Source of the DNA: Pseudomonas sp. PSE14 | GTDB lineage: Bacteria > Pseudomonadota > Gammaproteobacteria > Pseudomonadales > Pseudomonadaceae | Length of the DNA: 64,000 bases | Reading direction: 5' to 3' | Assembly (NCBI RefSeq): GCF_029203285.1 | Contig: NZ_CP115669.1 | Location: 372,001-436,000, forward strand | Shown: in pieces, positions 7,829-18,939 of the stretch | Numbering within the stretch: the first letter of the stretch is position 1 | Layout: the number at the start of each line of letters is the position of its first letter | The notes under the pieces: generated by a model | The model's database searches: none | Seen by the model: only the letters and a program-made list of their open reading frames with translations | What the model was told of the DNA's origin: nothing | Position numbers and translations under genes: made by a program

Positions 7829-9321
7829 CAGTGCTCCGGTACGCCGGCAGGTTGCGCGGCGGGTTTTTCGGTGGGCGGCGGCAGCGGCTTCTGCGGCACG
7901 GTCGGGCCGGTGGTGACGATGACGAAGGCGTTCGGGTCGAGGTGGCGGCGCATGGCCTGCTGCACCTGCTCGACGCTCAGTGCCTGCACCTGGCTGAGGA
8001 AGGTTTCCAGGTAGTCCAGCGGCAGGTTGTAGAAGCCAATGGCGCCCAGTTGGCCGACGATGTCGGCGTTGCTCGCGGTGGACAGCGGGAAGCTGCCGGC
8101 CAGTTCGCGCTTGGCGTCGTCCAGTTCCTTTTGCGTCGGGCCCTTGTCGAGGTAGTCGCGGACGATGTCCTGGACCAGCTTGAGGGTGCCTTCGCTCATT
8201 TCGGCGCGGGTCTGCAGGCCGATGGTGAAGGGCCCGCGCGACTGCATGCCGGTGAATCCGGAGTAGACGCCGTAGGTCAGGCCGCGCTTCTCGCGCACCT
8301 GGTCCATCAGCCGGGAGCCGAAGCCGCCACCGCCAAGGATCTGGTTGCCCAGGTAAAGCGCGGCGTAGTCCGGGTCGTCACGGGTGATGCCCAGCTGCGC
8401 CAGCATCAGCTGGGTCTGCTTGGACGGGAACTCGATATGGGTGACGCCGGCCTTCGGCGTCTGCGGCTCGGCCGGGGCCGGCAGGGCAGGGCCCTTGGGC
8501 AACGACTGGGAGACGCGGTTGGCGATGCTCTCGGCCTGCTCGCGGGTCAGGTCGCCGACCAGCGCGATGACTACGTTGCCGGCGGCGTAGGCCTTCTGGT
8601 GGAAGGCGCGCAGCTGGGCGGTGGTGATCTTCGGGATCGACTTCTCGTTACCGTCGCTGGAGTGGGCGTAAGGGTGATCGCCATAAAGCCGCTTGAACAG
8701 CTCAAGACCCGCCAGCTTGCCGGGGTTCTGCTTCTGGTACTCGAGGCCCGCCAGCACCTGGTTCTTGATGCGTACCAGGGCGTCCTCGGGGAAGGTCGGC
8801 TGGCCGATCACCTGGTCGAACAGCGCCAGCGCGGCGTCGCGCTTGGCCGGCTCGCTCAGGCTGCGCAGGCTGGCCACCGCCATGTCGCGGTAGGAGCCGT
8901 TGCCGAAGTTGGCGCCCAGGTCGTCGAAGCCGGCGGCGATGGCACTGGTGTCCTTGCCGGGCACGCCTTCGTTGAGCATGGCGTTGGTCAGCATGGCCAG
9001 GCCGTAGGTGTCGCCATCCTGGCTGCTGCCGGCGGCGAAGGTCAGGCGCAGGTCGAACATCGGCAGCTCATGGGCTTCGACGAAGAGCACGCGGGCGCCT
9101 TCGGCGGTCTGCCACTGCTGGATGTTCAGCTTGCGGTGGCTGGGGGCCTTGCCGGCGGCTTCGGCGAGGGATTGCAGGCCGGTGGGGGCACTCGCCTCGG
9201 GCGCCGGCTTGGCGACCTCGGTATTGGCGGCGGGGCGGGAAACGAAGAGTACCAGTCCGGCGATCAGCAGGATGACGATCAGCCCGACCAGGCCGTAGCG
9301 CAGGCCATTGCGTTCACTCAT
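7828..9321 (-). CDS. M16-family peptidase-like protein lacking the zinc motif
   Basis: 497 residues. It has one N-terminal membrane anchor (about residues 8-27), a proline/alanine linker and then M16 domains. The region that should hold the HxxEH zinc motif reads TNAMLNEG, so no metal ligands are present. The C-terminal domain keeps the R/Y signature (EKRGLTYGVYSGF). Such proteins pair with an active M16 subunit. The active partner is encoded just upstream and the two genes overlap by 8 nt. A periplasmic heterodimeric metallopeptidase is inferred; the substrate is unknown. Confidence 0.85.
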   Translation of the reverse strand: MSERNGLRYGLVGLIVILLIAGLVLFVSRPAANTEVAKPAPEASAPTGLQSLAEAAGKAPSHRKLNIQQWQTAEGARVLFVEAHELPMFDLRLTFAAGSSQDGDTYGLAMLTNAMLNEGVPGKDTSAIAAGFDDLGANFGNGSYRDMAVASLRSLSEPAKRDAALALFDQVIGQPTFPEDALVRIKNQVLAGLEYQKQNPGKLAGLELFKRLYGDHPYAHSSDGNEKSIPKITTAQLRAFHQKAYAAGNVVIALVGDLTREQAESIANRVSQSLPKGPALPAPAEPQTPKAGVTHIEFPSKQTQLMLAQLGITRDDPDYAALYLGNQILGGGGFGSRLMDQVREKRGLTYGVYSGFTGMQSRGPFTIGLQTRAEMSEGTLKLVQDIVRDYLDKGPTQKELDDAKRELAGSFPLSTASNADIVGQLGAIGFYNLPLDYLETFLSQVQALSVEQVQQAMRRHLDPNAFVIVTTGPTVPQKPLPPPTEKPAAQPAGVPEH

Positions 9322-10684
9322 GGCTCGGCTCCTTGTCGGTGGCGACTTCCGGCAGGACCTGGGCGAGGGTCAGGCGGGAGCGGGTGAAATAGGTGCGGGC
9401 GGCTTTCTGGATGTCCTCGGCGGTGACTGCCTGCAGGGACTCCAGGTCCTGATCGGCCAGCTTCCAGGACAGGCCGACGCTTTCCAGCTCGCCGATGGTG
9501 CTGGCCTGGCTGGCGATGGAGTCGCGCTCGTAGACCAGGCCGGCGATCACCTGGGCGCGCACGCGCTCCAGTTCTTCCTTGCTCGGCGGGGTTTTCTTCA
9601 GCTCTTCCAGTTGCTGCCAGAGGGCGGCCTCGACCTGGTCGAGGGTCTTGCCGGTCTGCACGTTGGGTGTCGCGGAGAGGAAGAACAGGCTGTCGCCACG
9701 GGCGAAGGCGTCGTAGGAGGCGGATGCACCGGTGACGATTTCCTCGCCACGCTCCAGGCGCGAAGCCAGGCGGGCGCTGTAGCCGCCATCGAGGATCGCC
9801 GAGAGCAGGCGCAGGGCGTTGACCTCGCGCGGATTGTCGGTACTGCCCAGGCTCGGCACGTTGAAGCCCATGATCAGGCTCGGCAGCTGGGTGCGCACGT
9901 GCAGCGTCAGGCGGCGCTCGCCGGGTTCGGCCAGCTCCAGCGGCTTGCGCGCGGCAGGCAGGTCGCGCTTGGGAATTTCGCCGAAGTACTTTTGCGCGAG
10001 GGCTTTCACCTCGTCGCCGCTGACGTCGCCGACCACCACCAGGGTGGCGTTGTTCGGTGCGTACCAGGCCTGGTACCAGTGGCGCAGGTCGTCGATGGTC
10101 ATGCGCTGCAGGTCAGCCATCCAGCCGATGGTCGGCGTGCGGTAGCCGCTGGCAGGGTAGGCGGCGGCCTTGAAGCGCTCGAAGGCCAGCGAGTTGGGCT
10201 TGTCGTCGGTGCGCAGGCGACGCTCCTCCTTGATCACCTCGATTTCGCTGTTGAACTGGTCGGCCGGCAGGGCGAGGTGGGCCATGCGGTCGGCTTCCAG
10301 CTCCAGCGCCACCGGCAGGCGGTCGCGGGCCAGCACCTGGTAATAGGCGGTGTAGTCGTCGGTGGTGAAGGCGTTCTCATCTGCGCCGAGTTCGCGTAGC
10401 ACCAGCGAGGCTTCGCCGGGGCCGAGCTTGCGGCTGCCCTTGAACATCATGTGTTCCAGGGCATGGGACAGGCCGGTGAGGCCGGGCGTCTCGTAGCTGG
10501 AGCCGACCTTGTACCAGAGCTGGGAAACCACCACGGGTGCGCGGTGGTCTTCGCGGACCACGACCTTCAGGCCGTTGTCCAGGGTGTATTCGTGGGTGGG
10601 CTGTGGGTCTGCGGCAACCGCCATCAGCGGCAGCAACAGGGAACCGAGCAGCAGGCCGGCGTGGCGGCGTGCAGGGGTTTTCAT
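9314..10684 (-). CDS. M16-family zinc metallopeptidase (active subunit), exported
   Basis: 456 residues with a signal peptide ending near AVAAD (residue 25). The inverted zinc motif HALEH is followed by the distal glutamate in VIKEERR, so all ligands of an active M16 peptidase are present. It is first in an overlapping operon with the inactive M16 partner and rsmD, and is divergent from ftsY across 191 nt. It probably cleaves short peptides in the periplasm. The substrate is not known. Confidence 0.88.
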   Translation of the reverse strand: MKTPARRHAGLLLGSLLLPLMAVAADPQPTHEYTLDNGLKVVVREDHRAPVVVSQLWYKVGSSYETPGLTGLSHALEHMMFKGSRKLGPGEASLVLRELGADENAFTTDDYTAYYQVLARDRLPVALELEADRMAHLALPADQFNSEIEVIKEERRLRTDDKPNSLAFERFKAAAYPASGYRTPTIGWMADLQRMTIDDLRHWYQAWYAPNNATLVVVGDVSGDEVKALAQKYFGEIPKRDLPAARKPLELAEPGERRLTLHVRTQLPSLIMGFNVPSLGSTDNPREVNALRLLSAILDGGYSARLASRLERGEEIVTGASASYDAFARGDSLFFLSATPNVQTGKTLDQVEAALWQQLEELKKTPPSKEELERVRAQVIAGLVYERDSIASQASTIGELESVGLSWKLADQDLESLQAVTAEDIQKAARTYFTRSRLTLAQVLPEVATDKEPSHE

Positions 10685-10875
10685 CGTCGAATGAACCTTT
10701 CGGGCTATCCGCAGGGTCTATGCAGGCTGGCGGCCAGCCTCTTAACCCCGGCGGGCGAGGAGATGCTAGGATACCCATCCGTTTTCCGGGCGGCCACGTT
10801 CAGGGCTTCTCAAAGCTGTTTCGAGGCTTTTTTGCTGCCTGCCTCCGTGGCGTCCCCTAGAGATTCGATCCCTAC

Positions 10876-12296
10876 ATGTTTGGTTCCAACGACGACAAGA
10901 AGGCCCCGCCCGTCGGGGAAAAGAAAGGACTGTTCAGCTGGTGGCGCAAGAAGCCGCAGGCCGAGGAACAACCCGCCGCCGAAGTCGCGCCGCAGGTTGA
11001 ACAGCCTGTTGCCGCCGAACCGGTTCCCGCACCCGAGCAGGCGCCTGCCGCCCAGGCCGAGCCGGTAGCCCCGCGCGCCGAGCCGACGCCTGAGCCGACC
11101 CCCGAACCGATAGTCGACGTGGTGCCGGCCAGCGTGCCGGTCGAGCCGCCGGTGCAGCCGGAGCCGCAGCCCGCTCCGCAGCCGGTCGTTGCCGAGGCGC
11201 CGCAGCCGGCCGTCCAGCCGGTCGAGCCTGCGCCCGTTGCCGCGCCCGCCCAGCCCGAGCCCGTGGCCGTGGTTGAAGCTCCCGCCGTGATCGCACAGCC
11301 GGAGCCCGAGCCCGCCCCGCAGCCGGAACCCGAACCGCAAGCCAAGCCTGCCGCGGCCGAACCGGCCAAGCTCGGCTTCTTCGCCCGCCTCAAGCAGGGC
11401 CTGTCGAAGACCAGCGCCAGCATCGGCGAGGGCATGGCCAGCCTGTTCCTGGGCAAGAAGGCCATCGACGACGACCTGCTGGACGAACTGGAAACCCGCC
11501 TGCTGACCGCCGACGTCGGCGTCGAGGCCACCACCACCATCGTGCAGAACCTGACCAAGCGCGTGGCGCGCAAGGAACTGGCCGACAGCGAGGCGCTGTA
11601 CAAAGCCCTGCAGGAAGAACTGACCGGCCTGCTGCGTCCCGTGGAACAGCCGCTGGCCATCGAGTCCGGCAAGCAGCCCTATGTGATCCTGGTCGTCGGC
11701 GTGAACGGCGTCGGCAAGACCACCACCATCGGCAAGCTGGCTAAGAAGCTGCAGCTGGAAGGCAAGAAGGTCATGCTGGCCGCCGGCGATACCTTCCGTG
11801 CCGCTGCCGTTGAGCAACTGCAGGTGTGGGGCGAGCGCAACAACATCGCGGTGATCGCCCAGCACACCGGCGCCGATTCCGCCTCGGTGATCTTCGACGC
11901 CGTGCAGGCCGCCAAGGCCCGTGGCATTGACGTGCTGATCGCCGATACCGCCGGTCGCCTGCACACCAAGGACAACCTGATGGAAGAGCTGAAGAAGGTG
12001 CGCCGCGTGATCGGCAAGCTGGACGAGACGGCTCCCCACGAAGTCCTGCTGGTGCTCGACGCCGGCACCGGGCAGAACGCCATCAACCAGGCCAAGCAGT
12101 TCAACAACGCAGTGGAACTCACGGGCCTCGCCCTGACCAAACTGGACGGCACCGCCAAGGGCGGGGTGATCTTCGCCCTGGCCAAGCAGTTCGGCCTGCC
12201 GATCCGCTACATCGGCGTCGGCGAGGGGATCGACGATCTTCGAACCTTCGAGGCCGACGCCTTCGTCCGCGCACTCTTCGAGACCCGGGAGATCGC

Positions 12297-12300
<4 letters not shown>
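10876..12300 (+). CDS. ftsY: Signal recognition particle receptor FtsY
   Basis: 474 residues. GTPase that receives SRP-ribosome complexes at the inner membrane. Residues 30-165 form a long Pro/Ala/Glu-rich acidic A domain. The helical N domain starts near LGFFARLKQGLSKT (about 166). The G domain has GVNGVGKT (275-282), DTFRAAAVEQL, DTAGR and TKLDG. First gene of ftsY-ftsE-ftsX; ftsE overlaps by 4 nt. The linker is low-complexity and probably variable between species. Confidence 0.97.
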
Positions 12301-12967
<667 letters not shown>

Positions 12968-12968
<1 letters not shown>

Positions 12969-13978
12969 TGAGCGCCAACGACCTGCCCCACGGCCCGGAA
13001 GAGGGCACGCCGCAGCGCAACACCCGCGAGCGCCCGGACGAGCACGAGAACCAGGACCAGAGCGCCTCGCTGGCCGCCTATGTGGAAAACCACCGCGCCA
13101 GCCTGGCCGACAGCCTGCACCGTCTGTTCAGCCATCCCTTCGGCAGTTTCTTCACCTGCCTGGTGATGGGCATTACCCTCAGCCTGCCCATGGGCCTGTC
13201 GCTGCTGCTGGGCAACGTCGAGCGCCTGGGCGGCTCCTGGCAGCGCGCCGCGCAGATTTCCCTGTTCCTCGACCTGAAGGCCACTGACAGCCAGGGCCAG
13301 GACCTGCGCGAACAGATCGAGAAAATGCCCGACGTGATCGAGGCGCAACTGATCAGCCGCGACGATGCGCTGAAAGAGCTGCAGGAACAGTCCGGCCTGG
13401 GGGAAGCTCTGAAGGAGCTACCCGACAACCCGCTGCCGGCGGTGATTTCGGTGACTCCCAAGCAGATCGACAAGGCCCAGCTGGATGCCTTGCGTCAACG
13501 CCTGTCCGAACTGCCGGGCGTACAACAGGCGCAGCTGGACCTGGTCTGGGTCGAGCGCCTGTCGGCGATCCTCAAGCTGGGCGACCGCTTCGTCTTCGGC
13601 CTGACGATCCTGCTGGTGCTGACCCTGCTCCTGGTCATCGGCAACACCATCCGCCTGCACATTGAAAACCGCCGTAACGAAATCGAGGTGATCAAGCTGG
13701 TCGGCGGGACGGACGGTTACGTGCGCCGCCCCTTCCTCTATATGGGCGCCTTGTACGGCCTGGGCGCGGGCATCCTGTCCTGGGCGCTGCTGGCCTTCGG
13801 CCTGAACTGGCTGAACGACGCGGTGGTCAACCTGGCCGGGCTCTACGGCAGCGACTTCGGCCTGGCCGGGGTGCCGGTGGACGATGGCCTGTCGCTCACC
13901 GTCGGCGCCGTGCTGCTGGGCTGGATCGGCGCCTGGCTGGCCGTGGCGCGGCACCTGCGCGAGCTGGCGCCCCGCTGA
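12968..13978 (+). CDS. ftsX: Cell-division protein FtsX
   Basis: 336 residues. Membrane partner of FtsE. It has a hydrophilic N-terminal tail, TM1 near residues 57-78, a periplasmic loop (about 90-200) that in known systems contacts the amidase activator, then three more TM segments (VFGLTILLVLTLLLVIGN, YMGALYGLGAGILSWALL, LTVGAVLLGWIGAWLAVA). Lies between ftsE and rpoH. Confidence 0.96.
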
Positions 13979-14005
13979 AACCCCCTGATTTTGCTGGGGT
14001 TAAGT

Positions 14006-14029
14006 GGGTGTAAAGGAACTTTTACACCC
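14006..14029. repeat. Inverted repeat upstream of rpoH
   Basis: A perfect 9-bp inverted repeat, GGGTGTAAA and TTTACACCC, with a 6-nt loop. A weaker stem AACCCC/GGGGTT lies just before it at 13979-14001. There is no T-run, so it is a poor intrinsic terminator. The AlgU-like -35 element lies in its loop and right arm, so it may act as an operator or in the 5' leader. Confidence 0.6.
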
Positions 14030-14042
14030 GCTTGCAGTCAGA
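14016..14042 (+). promoter_or_regulatory. Candidate AlgU (sigma-E type) promoter of rpoH
   Basis: GAACTT at 14016-14021, a 16-nt spacer, then TCAGA at 14038-14042, close to the AlgU/sigma-E consensus GAACTT-N16/17-TCtgA. AlgU-dependent transcription of rpoH is known in P. aeruginosa, so this is probably the equivalent promoter. Confidence 0.65.
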
Positions 14043-14059
14043 TTTCGCAGTGCTACACT
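14032..14059 (+). promoter_or_regulatory. Candidate sigma-70 type promoter of rpoH
   Basis: TTGCAG at 14032-14037 and TACACT at 14054-14059, separated by 16 nt, lie 30 nt before the rpoH start. The match is partial (3 of 6 and 4 of 6). It overlaps the AlgU-like promoter, so the two would give overlapping control. Confidence 0.4.
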
Positions 14060-14088
14060 GCGCGAGTTTCGTGAATCGGAGGATTCGC

Positions 14089-14943
<855 letters not shown>

Positions 14944-14973
14944 CGGGTTTCGGCGCGCCCCGGCGAGTCCGAG

Positions 14974-14999
14974 AACCGCACCCCTGGTGCGGTTTTTTT
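14974..14999 (+). terminator. Intrinsic terminator of rpoH
   Basis: A 9-bp stem AACCGCACC/GGTGCGGTT with a 3-nt loop, followed by a T-run to 14999. Confidence 0.9.
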
Positions 15000-15023
15000 C
15001 TGCCCGCGCAACCGGAGAACTCC

Positions 15024-15638
15024 ATGCCGCGCATTCGCCCCGCCTACGGGATGTTCTTCCTGGTCATCGCCGTGCTGGCCTTCGCCCTGGGCTCGTGGGT
15101 CGCGCGCACCTCGGCGCCACCCAAGCCGCCGCATTGGTTCGGCGAGTGGAAGGAGAAGGTGTTCGCGCCGCTGGCCGATGGTCGCCTGACCCTGGGCGAG
15201 GTCCAGGCGCTGCTGCCGGGCGAGCTCTGGCTGACCGCCAGCCAGGACGGGCCGCAACTGAACTATCGCGGCCAGTTGCATGCCGACGAAGGGCTCTGGC
15301 ACGTCGAGGCGGAGTTGCAGCTGAGCCCTGGCGAACATGACAGCCTGGCCAAGGCCACCGGCATGCAACCCGACAGCAAGGACCAGCCGTTAAGCACCGA
15401 GCTGATGCGTCAGCTGGAAAGCAAGCCGGTGGCGGAACTGGCGCTGGCGCCGCAGGAAGAACTGGCCGTCGGACGCCTGGCGGTCAGTCTGGGCGATCCC
15501 AAACTGCGCCTGCAGACCGATGCCGGCGAAGCCTGGGTCTACCCCGAACGGGGTCTGACCTTGCTGCACAAGGATGGCCTGCTGCAATGGCTGCGTGTGG
15601 TGCCGCGCAGCACCTTCGAGAAGACCCGGCCGCATTGA
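15024..15638 (+). CDS. Membrane-anchored protein of unknown function
   Basis: 204 residues from the ATG at 15024. One hydrophobic N-terminal helix (about residues 9-27) is followed by a hydrophilic, probably periplasmic part (HWFGEWKEKVFAPLADGRLTL...). No known domain is recognised. It lies just after the rpoH terminator and is convergent with mtgA. A gene at this place is recalled in P. aeruginosa as PA0377, also uncharacterised. Confidence 0.8.
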   Translation: MPRIRPAYGMFFLVIAVLAFALGSWVARTSAPPKPPHWFGEWKEKVFAPLADGRLTLGEVQALLPGELWLTASQDGPQLNYRGQLHADEGLWHVEAELQLSPGEHDSLAKATGMQPDSKDQPLSTELMRQLESKPVAELALAPQEELAVGRLAVSLGDPKLRLQTDAGEAWVYPERGLTLLHKDGLLQWLRVVPRSTFEKTRPH

Positions 15639-15672
15639 GTCGCTGGACAAGACCGTCCGGCGCTGGAAGGGT

Positions 15673-16362
15673 TTACAGTCGGCCGAGGTAGTCGTCACCG
15701 CCCAGTTGCCACATCTGCTGGCGAATCCAGGCGGCGCGCTGGCGCACGTAGGCGCCGGGGTGGCTGGCGCTCCATTTGCGCGGGTTGGGGAGCACGGCGG
15801 CCAGCAGGCTCGCCTGCTGGCGTGACAGCCGCTGGGCGTCGACGCCGAAGTGATGGCGCGCGGCGGCCTGGGCGCCGAACACCCCGGAGTCCCACTCCAC
15901 GCTGTTCAGGTAAACCTCGAGAATCCGCTGCTTGGGCCAGAAGGTCTCGATCAGCAGGGTGAACCAGGCCTCGAAACCCTTGCGAATCCAACTGCGTCCG
16001 GACCAGAGGAAGACGTTCTTCGCCACCTGCTGGCTGATGGTGCTGGCACCCCGCACGCTGCCGCCGTGCCCGTTATGGGCCAGTGCCTGCTGGATCGCCG
16101 GCAGGTCGAAGCCATGGTGGTCGGCGAATTTCTGGTCCTCGCCGGCAATTACCGCGATCTTCAGGTCTTCCGGCAGTTCGTCCCAGGAGCGCCAACTGCG
16201 CTGCAGGTCGATCGGTTCGCCGTCGAACCAGGACTCGATCTTGCGTTCCACCATCAGCATGCTGCCCGGTGGCGGCACCCAGCGCAGGACGATGACCAGC
16301 GCCACGCTGATGGCGACGAACCAGAGCGCAATCTTGAGCAGGCGGCGGAGCAGCTTGGGCAT
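15673..16362 (-). CDS. mtgA: Monofunctional biosynthetic peptidoglycan transglycosylase MtgA
   Basis: 229 residues. Polymerises lipid II into glycan strands without cross-linking. One N-terminal TM (about 11-28), then GT51 motifs: EDQKF with the catalytic glutamate, GASTISQQVAKNVFL, and RILEVYLNSVEW. Normal length for the family. Divergent from the DUF423 gene. Confidence 0.96.
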   Translation of the reverse strand: MPKLLRRLLKIALWFVAISVALVIVLRWVPPPGSMLMVERKIESWFDGEPIDLQRSWRSWDELPEDLKIAVIAGEDQKFADHHGFDLPAIQQALAHNGHGGSVRGASTISQQVAKNVFLWSGRSWIRKGFEAWFTLLIETFWPKQRILEVYLNSVEWDSGVFGAQAAARHHFGVDAQRLSRQQASLLAAVLPNPRKWSASHPGAYVRQRAAWIRQQMWQLGGDDYLGRL

Positions 16363-16443
16363 TTAGGGTCTATTACCGTTTTGGCTTTGCCGGGACGGAT
16401 GAGCGGGCCATTATAGCGGCACTCATCTGCCTGGAGCTTTCGC

Positions 16444-16812
16444 ATGCTGCGCATCTTCCTCATGCTTGCCGCCTTTTTTGGCTTCACCGGCGTGGCCCTT
16501 GGTGCTTTTGCCGCCCACGGCCTGAAAAGTCGCCTGACGCCGGAGTACCTGGCGGTGTTCCAGACCGGCGTTCACTACCAGATGCTGCACGCCCTGGCCC
16601 TGCTGGGCGTGGCGCTGCTCTCGGTGCAGGTCGGCGGCGCGCTGGTGAAATGGGCTGGCTGGGCCTTCGTCGCCGGTATCCTGCTGTTTTCCGGCAGCCT
16701 TTACCTGCTGACCCTGGCGGGCTTGAGTGTGGGTATCGTCACGCCGATCGGCGGCCTGTTCTTCCTCATCGGCTGGTCGCTGCTGCTGGCCGCGGCCGCG
16801 CGCCTGGGCTGA
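16444..16812 (+). CDS. DUF423 (YgdD-like) inner-membrane protein
   Basis: 122 residues, four hydrophobic segments, with the typical opening GFTGVALGAFAAHGLKSRL. A widespread small inner-membrane family without a firm function. Followed by thiS after about 100 nt that contain a hairpin. Confidence 0.88.
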   Translation: MLRIFLMLAAFFGFTGVALGAFAAHGLKSRLTPEYLAVFQTGVHYQMLHALALLGVALLSVQVGGALVKWAGWAFVAGILLFSGSLYLLTLAGLSVGIVTPIGGLFFLIGWSLLLAAAARLG

Positions 16813-16840
16813 CCCGGACGTCAGAAAAACGGAGCTGCGA

Positions 16841-16865
16841 CGCCCGATGCCTTGGTCATCGGGCG
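16841..16865. repeat. Hairpin between the DUF423 gene and thiS
   Basis: A 9-bp inverted repeat CGCCCGATG/CATCGGGCG with a 7-nt loop, 48 nt before the thiS start. No T-run follows, so it is not a standard terminator. It is not a TPP riboswitch. Confidence 0.5.
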
Positions 16866-16912
16866 CGATCGGGCTAGAATGCCGACCCCCTCCAGCAATG
16901 ACCGTCCCGCCC

Positions 16913-17113
16913 ATGCGTATTTTGTTGAACGGCGAATCTTTCGAGCTGCCCGACGGCCAGACCGTCGCCAACCTGCTCGAGCGTCTCGACCTCACCGGCA
17001 AGCGTGTCGCGGTCGAGCTCAATCTGGACATCGTGCCGCGCAGCCAGCACGCCGCCACCGCCCTGAGCGAAGGCGACCAGGTGGAAGTGGTGCATGCCAT
17101 CGGCGGCGGCTAG
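16913..17113 (+). CDS. thiS: Sulfur-carrier protein ThiS
   Basis: 66 residues from the ATG at 16913; an in-frame ATG at 16898 is possible but longer than usual. Ubiquitin-like sulfur carrier with the C-terminal Gly-Gly (AIGGG) that is thiocarboxylated and gives sulfur to the thiazole made by ThiG. Directly before thiG (60-nt gap). Confidence 0.94.
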   Translation: MRILLNGESFELPDGQTVANLLERLDLTGKRVAVELNLDIVPRSQHAATALSEGDQVEVVHAIGGG

Positions 17114-17173
17114 AGTCCGCCGCCACATCTTTCAGGCCCCGCAAAGCTTTCCCAATTCCTGAGGAGTGATCCG

Positions 17174-17980
17174 ATGAGCCAAGCTTCCTCCACCCTGCCG
17201 GTCGACAAGCCCTTCACCCTGGCTGGCCGCACCTACAATTCGCGCCTGCTGGTCGGCACCGGCAAGTACAAGGACCTCGAAGAGACCCGCGTGGCCATCG
17301 AGGCCTCGGGTGCCGAGATCGTCACCGTCGCCGTGCGTCGCACCAATATCGGCCAGAACCCAGGCGAGCCCAACCTGCTGGATGTGATCCCGCCGGATCG
17401 CTACACCATCCTGCCGAACACCGCCGGCTGCTACGACGCCGTCGAGGCCGTGCGCACCTGCCGCCTGGCTCGCGAGCTGCTGGATGGCCACAATCTGGTC
17501 AAGCTGGAAGTCCTGGCCGACCAGAAGACCCTCTTCCCCAACGTCGTCGAGACCCTCAAGGCCGCCGAAGTGCTGGTCAAGGACGGCTTCGACGTCATGG
17601 TGTACACCAGCGACGACCCGATCATCGCCCGCCAGCTGGCCGAGATCGGCTGCATCGCGGTGATGCCGCTGGCCGGCCTGATCGGCTCGGGCCTGGGCAT
17701 CTGCAACCCGTACAACCTGCGCATCATCCTCGAGGAAGCCACCGTCCCGGTGCTGGTGGATGCGGGCGTGGGCACCGCCTCCGACGCCACCATCGCCATG
17801 GAGCTGGGCTGCGAGGCCGTGCTGATGAACACCGCCATCGCCCACGCGCAGAACCCGGTGATGATGGCCGAGGCCATGAAGCACGCCATCGTCGCTGGCC
17901 GCTTGGCCTACCTGGCCGGCCGCATGCCGCGCAAGCTGTATGCGAGCGCGTCGTCGCCGATGACCGGCCTCATCAACTAA
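17174..17980 (+). CDS. thiG: Thiazole synthase ThiG
   Basis: 268 residues. Joins deoxyxylulose phosphate, dehydroglycine and ThiS sulfur into thiazole phosphate. The Schiff-base lysine is in VKLEVLAD, and the phosphate-binding glycine turns ([23 protein letters not shown]) are present. A good GAGGAGTGATCCG precedes the ATG. Pairs with ThiS. Confidence 0.97.
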   Translation: MSQASSTLPVDKPFTLAGRTYNSRLLVGTGKYKDLEETRVAIEASGAEIVTVAVRRTNIGQNPGEPNLLDVIPPDRYTILPNTAGCYDAVEAVRTCRLARELLDGHNLVKLEVLADQKTLFPNVVETLKAAEVLVKDGFDVMVYTSDDPIIARQLAEIGCIAVMPLAGLIGSGLGICNPYNLRIILEEATVPVLVDAGVGTASDATIAMELGCEAVLMNTAIAHAQNPVMMAEAMKHAIVAGRLAYLAGRMPRKLYASASSPMTGLIN

Positions 17981-18058
17981 GTATTTCCACCCCAGCGCGC
18001 GGGCCGGTTTGCCTCTGGTAACCGGCCCGCGTGTGCATTTACCCGCAAGGTTCGAGTC

Positions 18059-18775
18059 ATGAGTGATACTCCCGAAATCCTGCCCGACGGCGATAACCGG
18101 CCGATGCGCACCATCAAGAGCTTCGTGATGCGCGCCGGGCGCATGACCGAGGGTCAGCAGCGTGGCCTCGAGCAGGGCTGGCCGAAGTACGGTCTGGAGC
18201 TGGCCGACGGCCTGCGGGACTTCGACCAGGTGTTCGGGCGCCAGGCGCTGCGCACCTTCGAGATCGGTTTCGGCATGGGCCACGCCACCCTGGAAATGGC
18301 CGCCGCCGCGCCGGACCAGGACTTCATCGGCGTGGAAGTGCACCGTCCGGGCGTGGGCGCATTGCTCAACGGCATGCTCACGCAGAACCTGACCAACATC
18401 CGCGTCTACAGCTGCGACGCACTGGAAGTGCTGCGCGATTGCGTGGCCGATGCCAGTCTCGACCGCGTGCTGCTGTTCTTCCCCGATCCGTGGCACAAAT
18501 CGCGTCACCACAAGCGCCGTATCGTCCAGCCGGCCTGGGCGGAACTGGTGCGGCAGAAGCTGAAGGTGGGTGGCGTGCTGCACATGGCCACCGACTGGGA
18601 AAACTATGCCGAGCACATGCTGGAAGTGATGAATGCCGCACCCGGCTACCGCAACCTTTCGGCGGATAATACCTATGTACCGCGCCCGGACGAGCGGCCG
18701 GTGACCAAGTTCGAGCGCCGCGGCGAACGCCTCGGGCATGGCGTCTGGGACCTCAAGTTCGAGCGCGTCGACTGA
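18059..18775 (+). CDS. trmB: tRNA (guanine-N7-)-methyltransferase TrmB
   Basis: 238 residues. Makes m7G46 in tRNA. The SAM motif [15 protein letters not shown] and the signature [18 protein letters not shown] are present. Follows thiG by 78 nt and ends at a strong terminator. Confidence 0.96.
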   Translation: MSDTPEILPDGDNRPMRTIKSFVMRAGRMTEGQQRGLEQGWPKYGLELADGLRDFDQVFGRQALRTFEIGFGMGHATLEMAAAAPDQDFIGVEVHRPGVGALLNGMLTQNLTNIRVYSCDALEVLRDCVADASLDRVLLFFPDPWHKSRHHKRRIVQPAWAELVRQKLKVGGVLHMATDWENYAEHMLEVMNAAPGYRNLSADNTYVPRPDERPVTKFERRGERLGHGVWDLKFERVD

Positions 18776-18783
18776 ACCACCCG

Positions 18784-18807
18784 AAGGCCTGCCATGCAGG
18801 CCTTTTT
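18784..18807 (+). terminator. Intrinsic terminator of trmB
   Basis: A 9-bp stem AAGGCCTGC/GCAGGCCTT, 3-nt loop CAT, then T residues. Confidence 0.88.
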
Positions 18808-18939
18808 CATGGATGAACATCGACTAGACCGGGACCACCCGGCGGCCGGGAAGGCCACCCTCACCTCCTGACAGAAGCGGCGCCCGCCGCGGACGAAAAT
18901 AAGAGTGGCGGACAGGAGTCCGTCGCAAAGGAGTCTGCT

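Noticed and set aside
16813-16912. Possible TPP riboswitch before thiS
   Set aside because: Only a simple hairpin is present; the conserved thi-box sequence elements are not seen.
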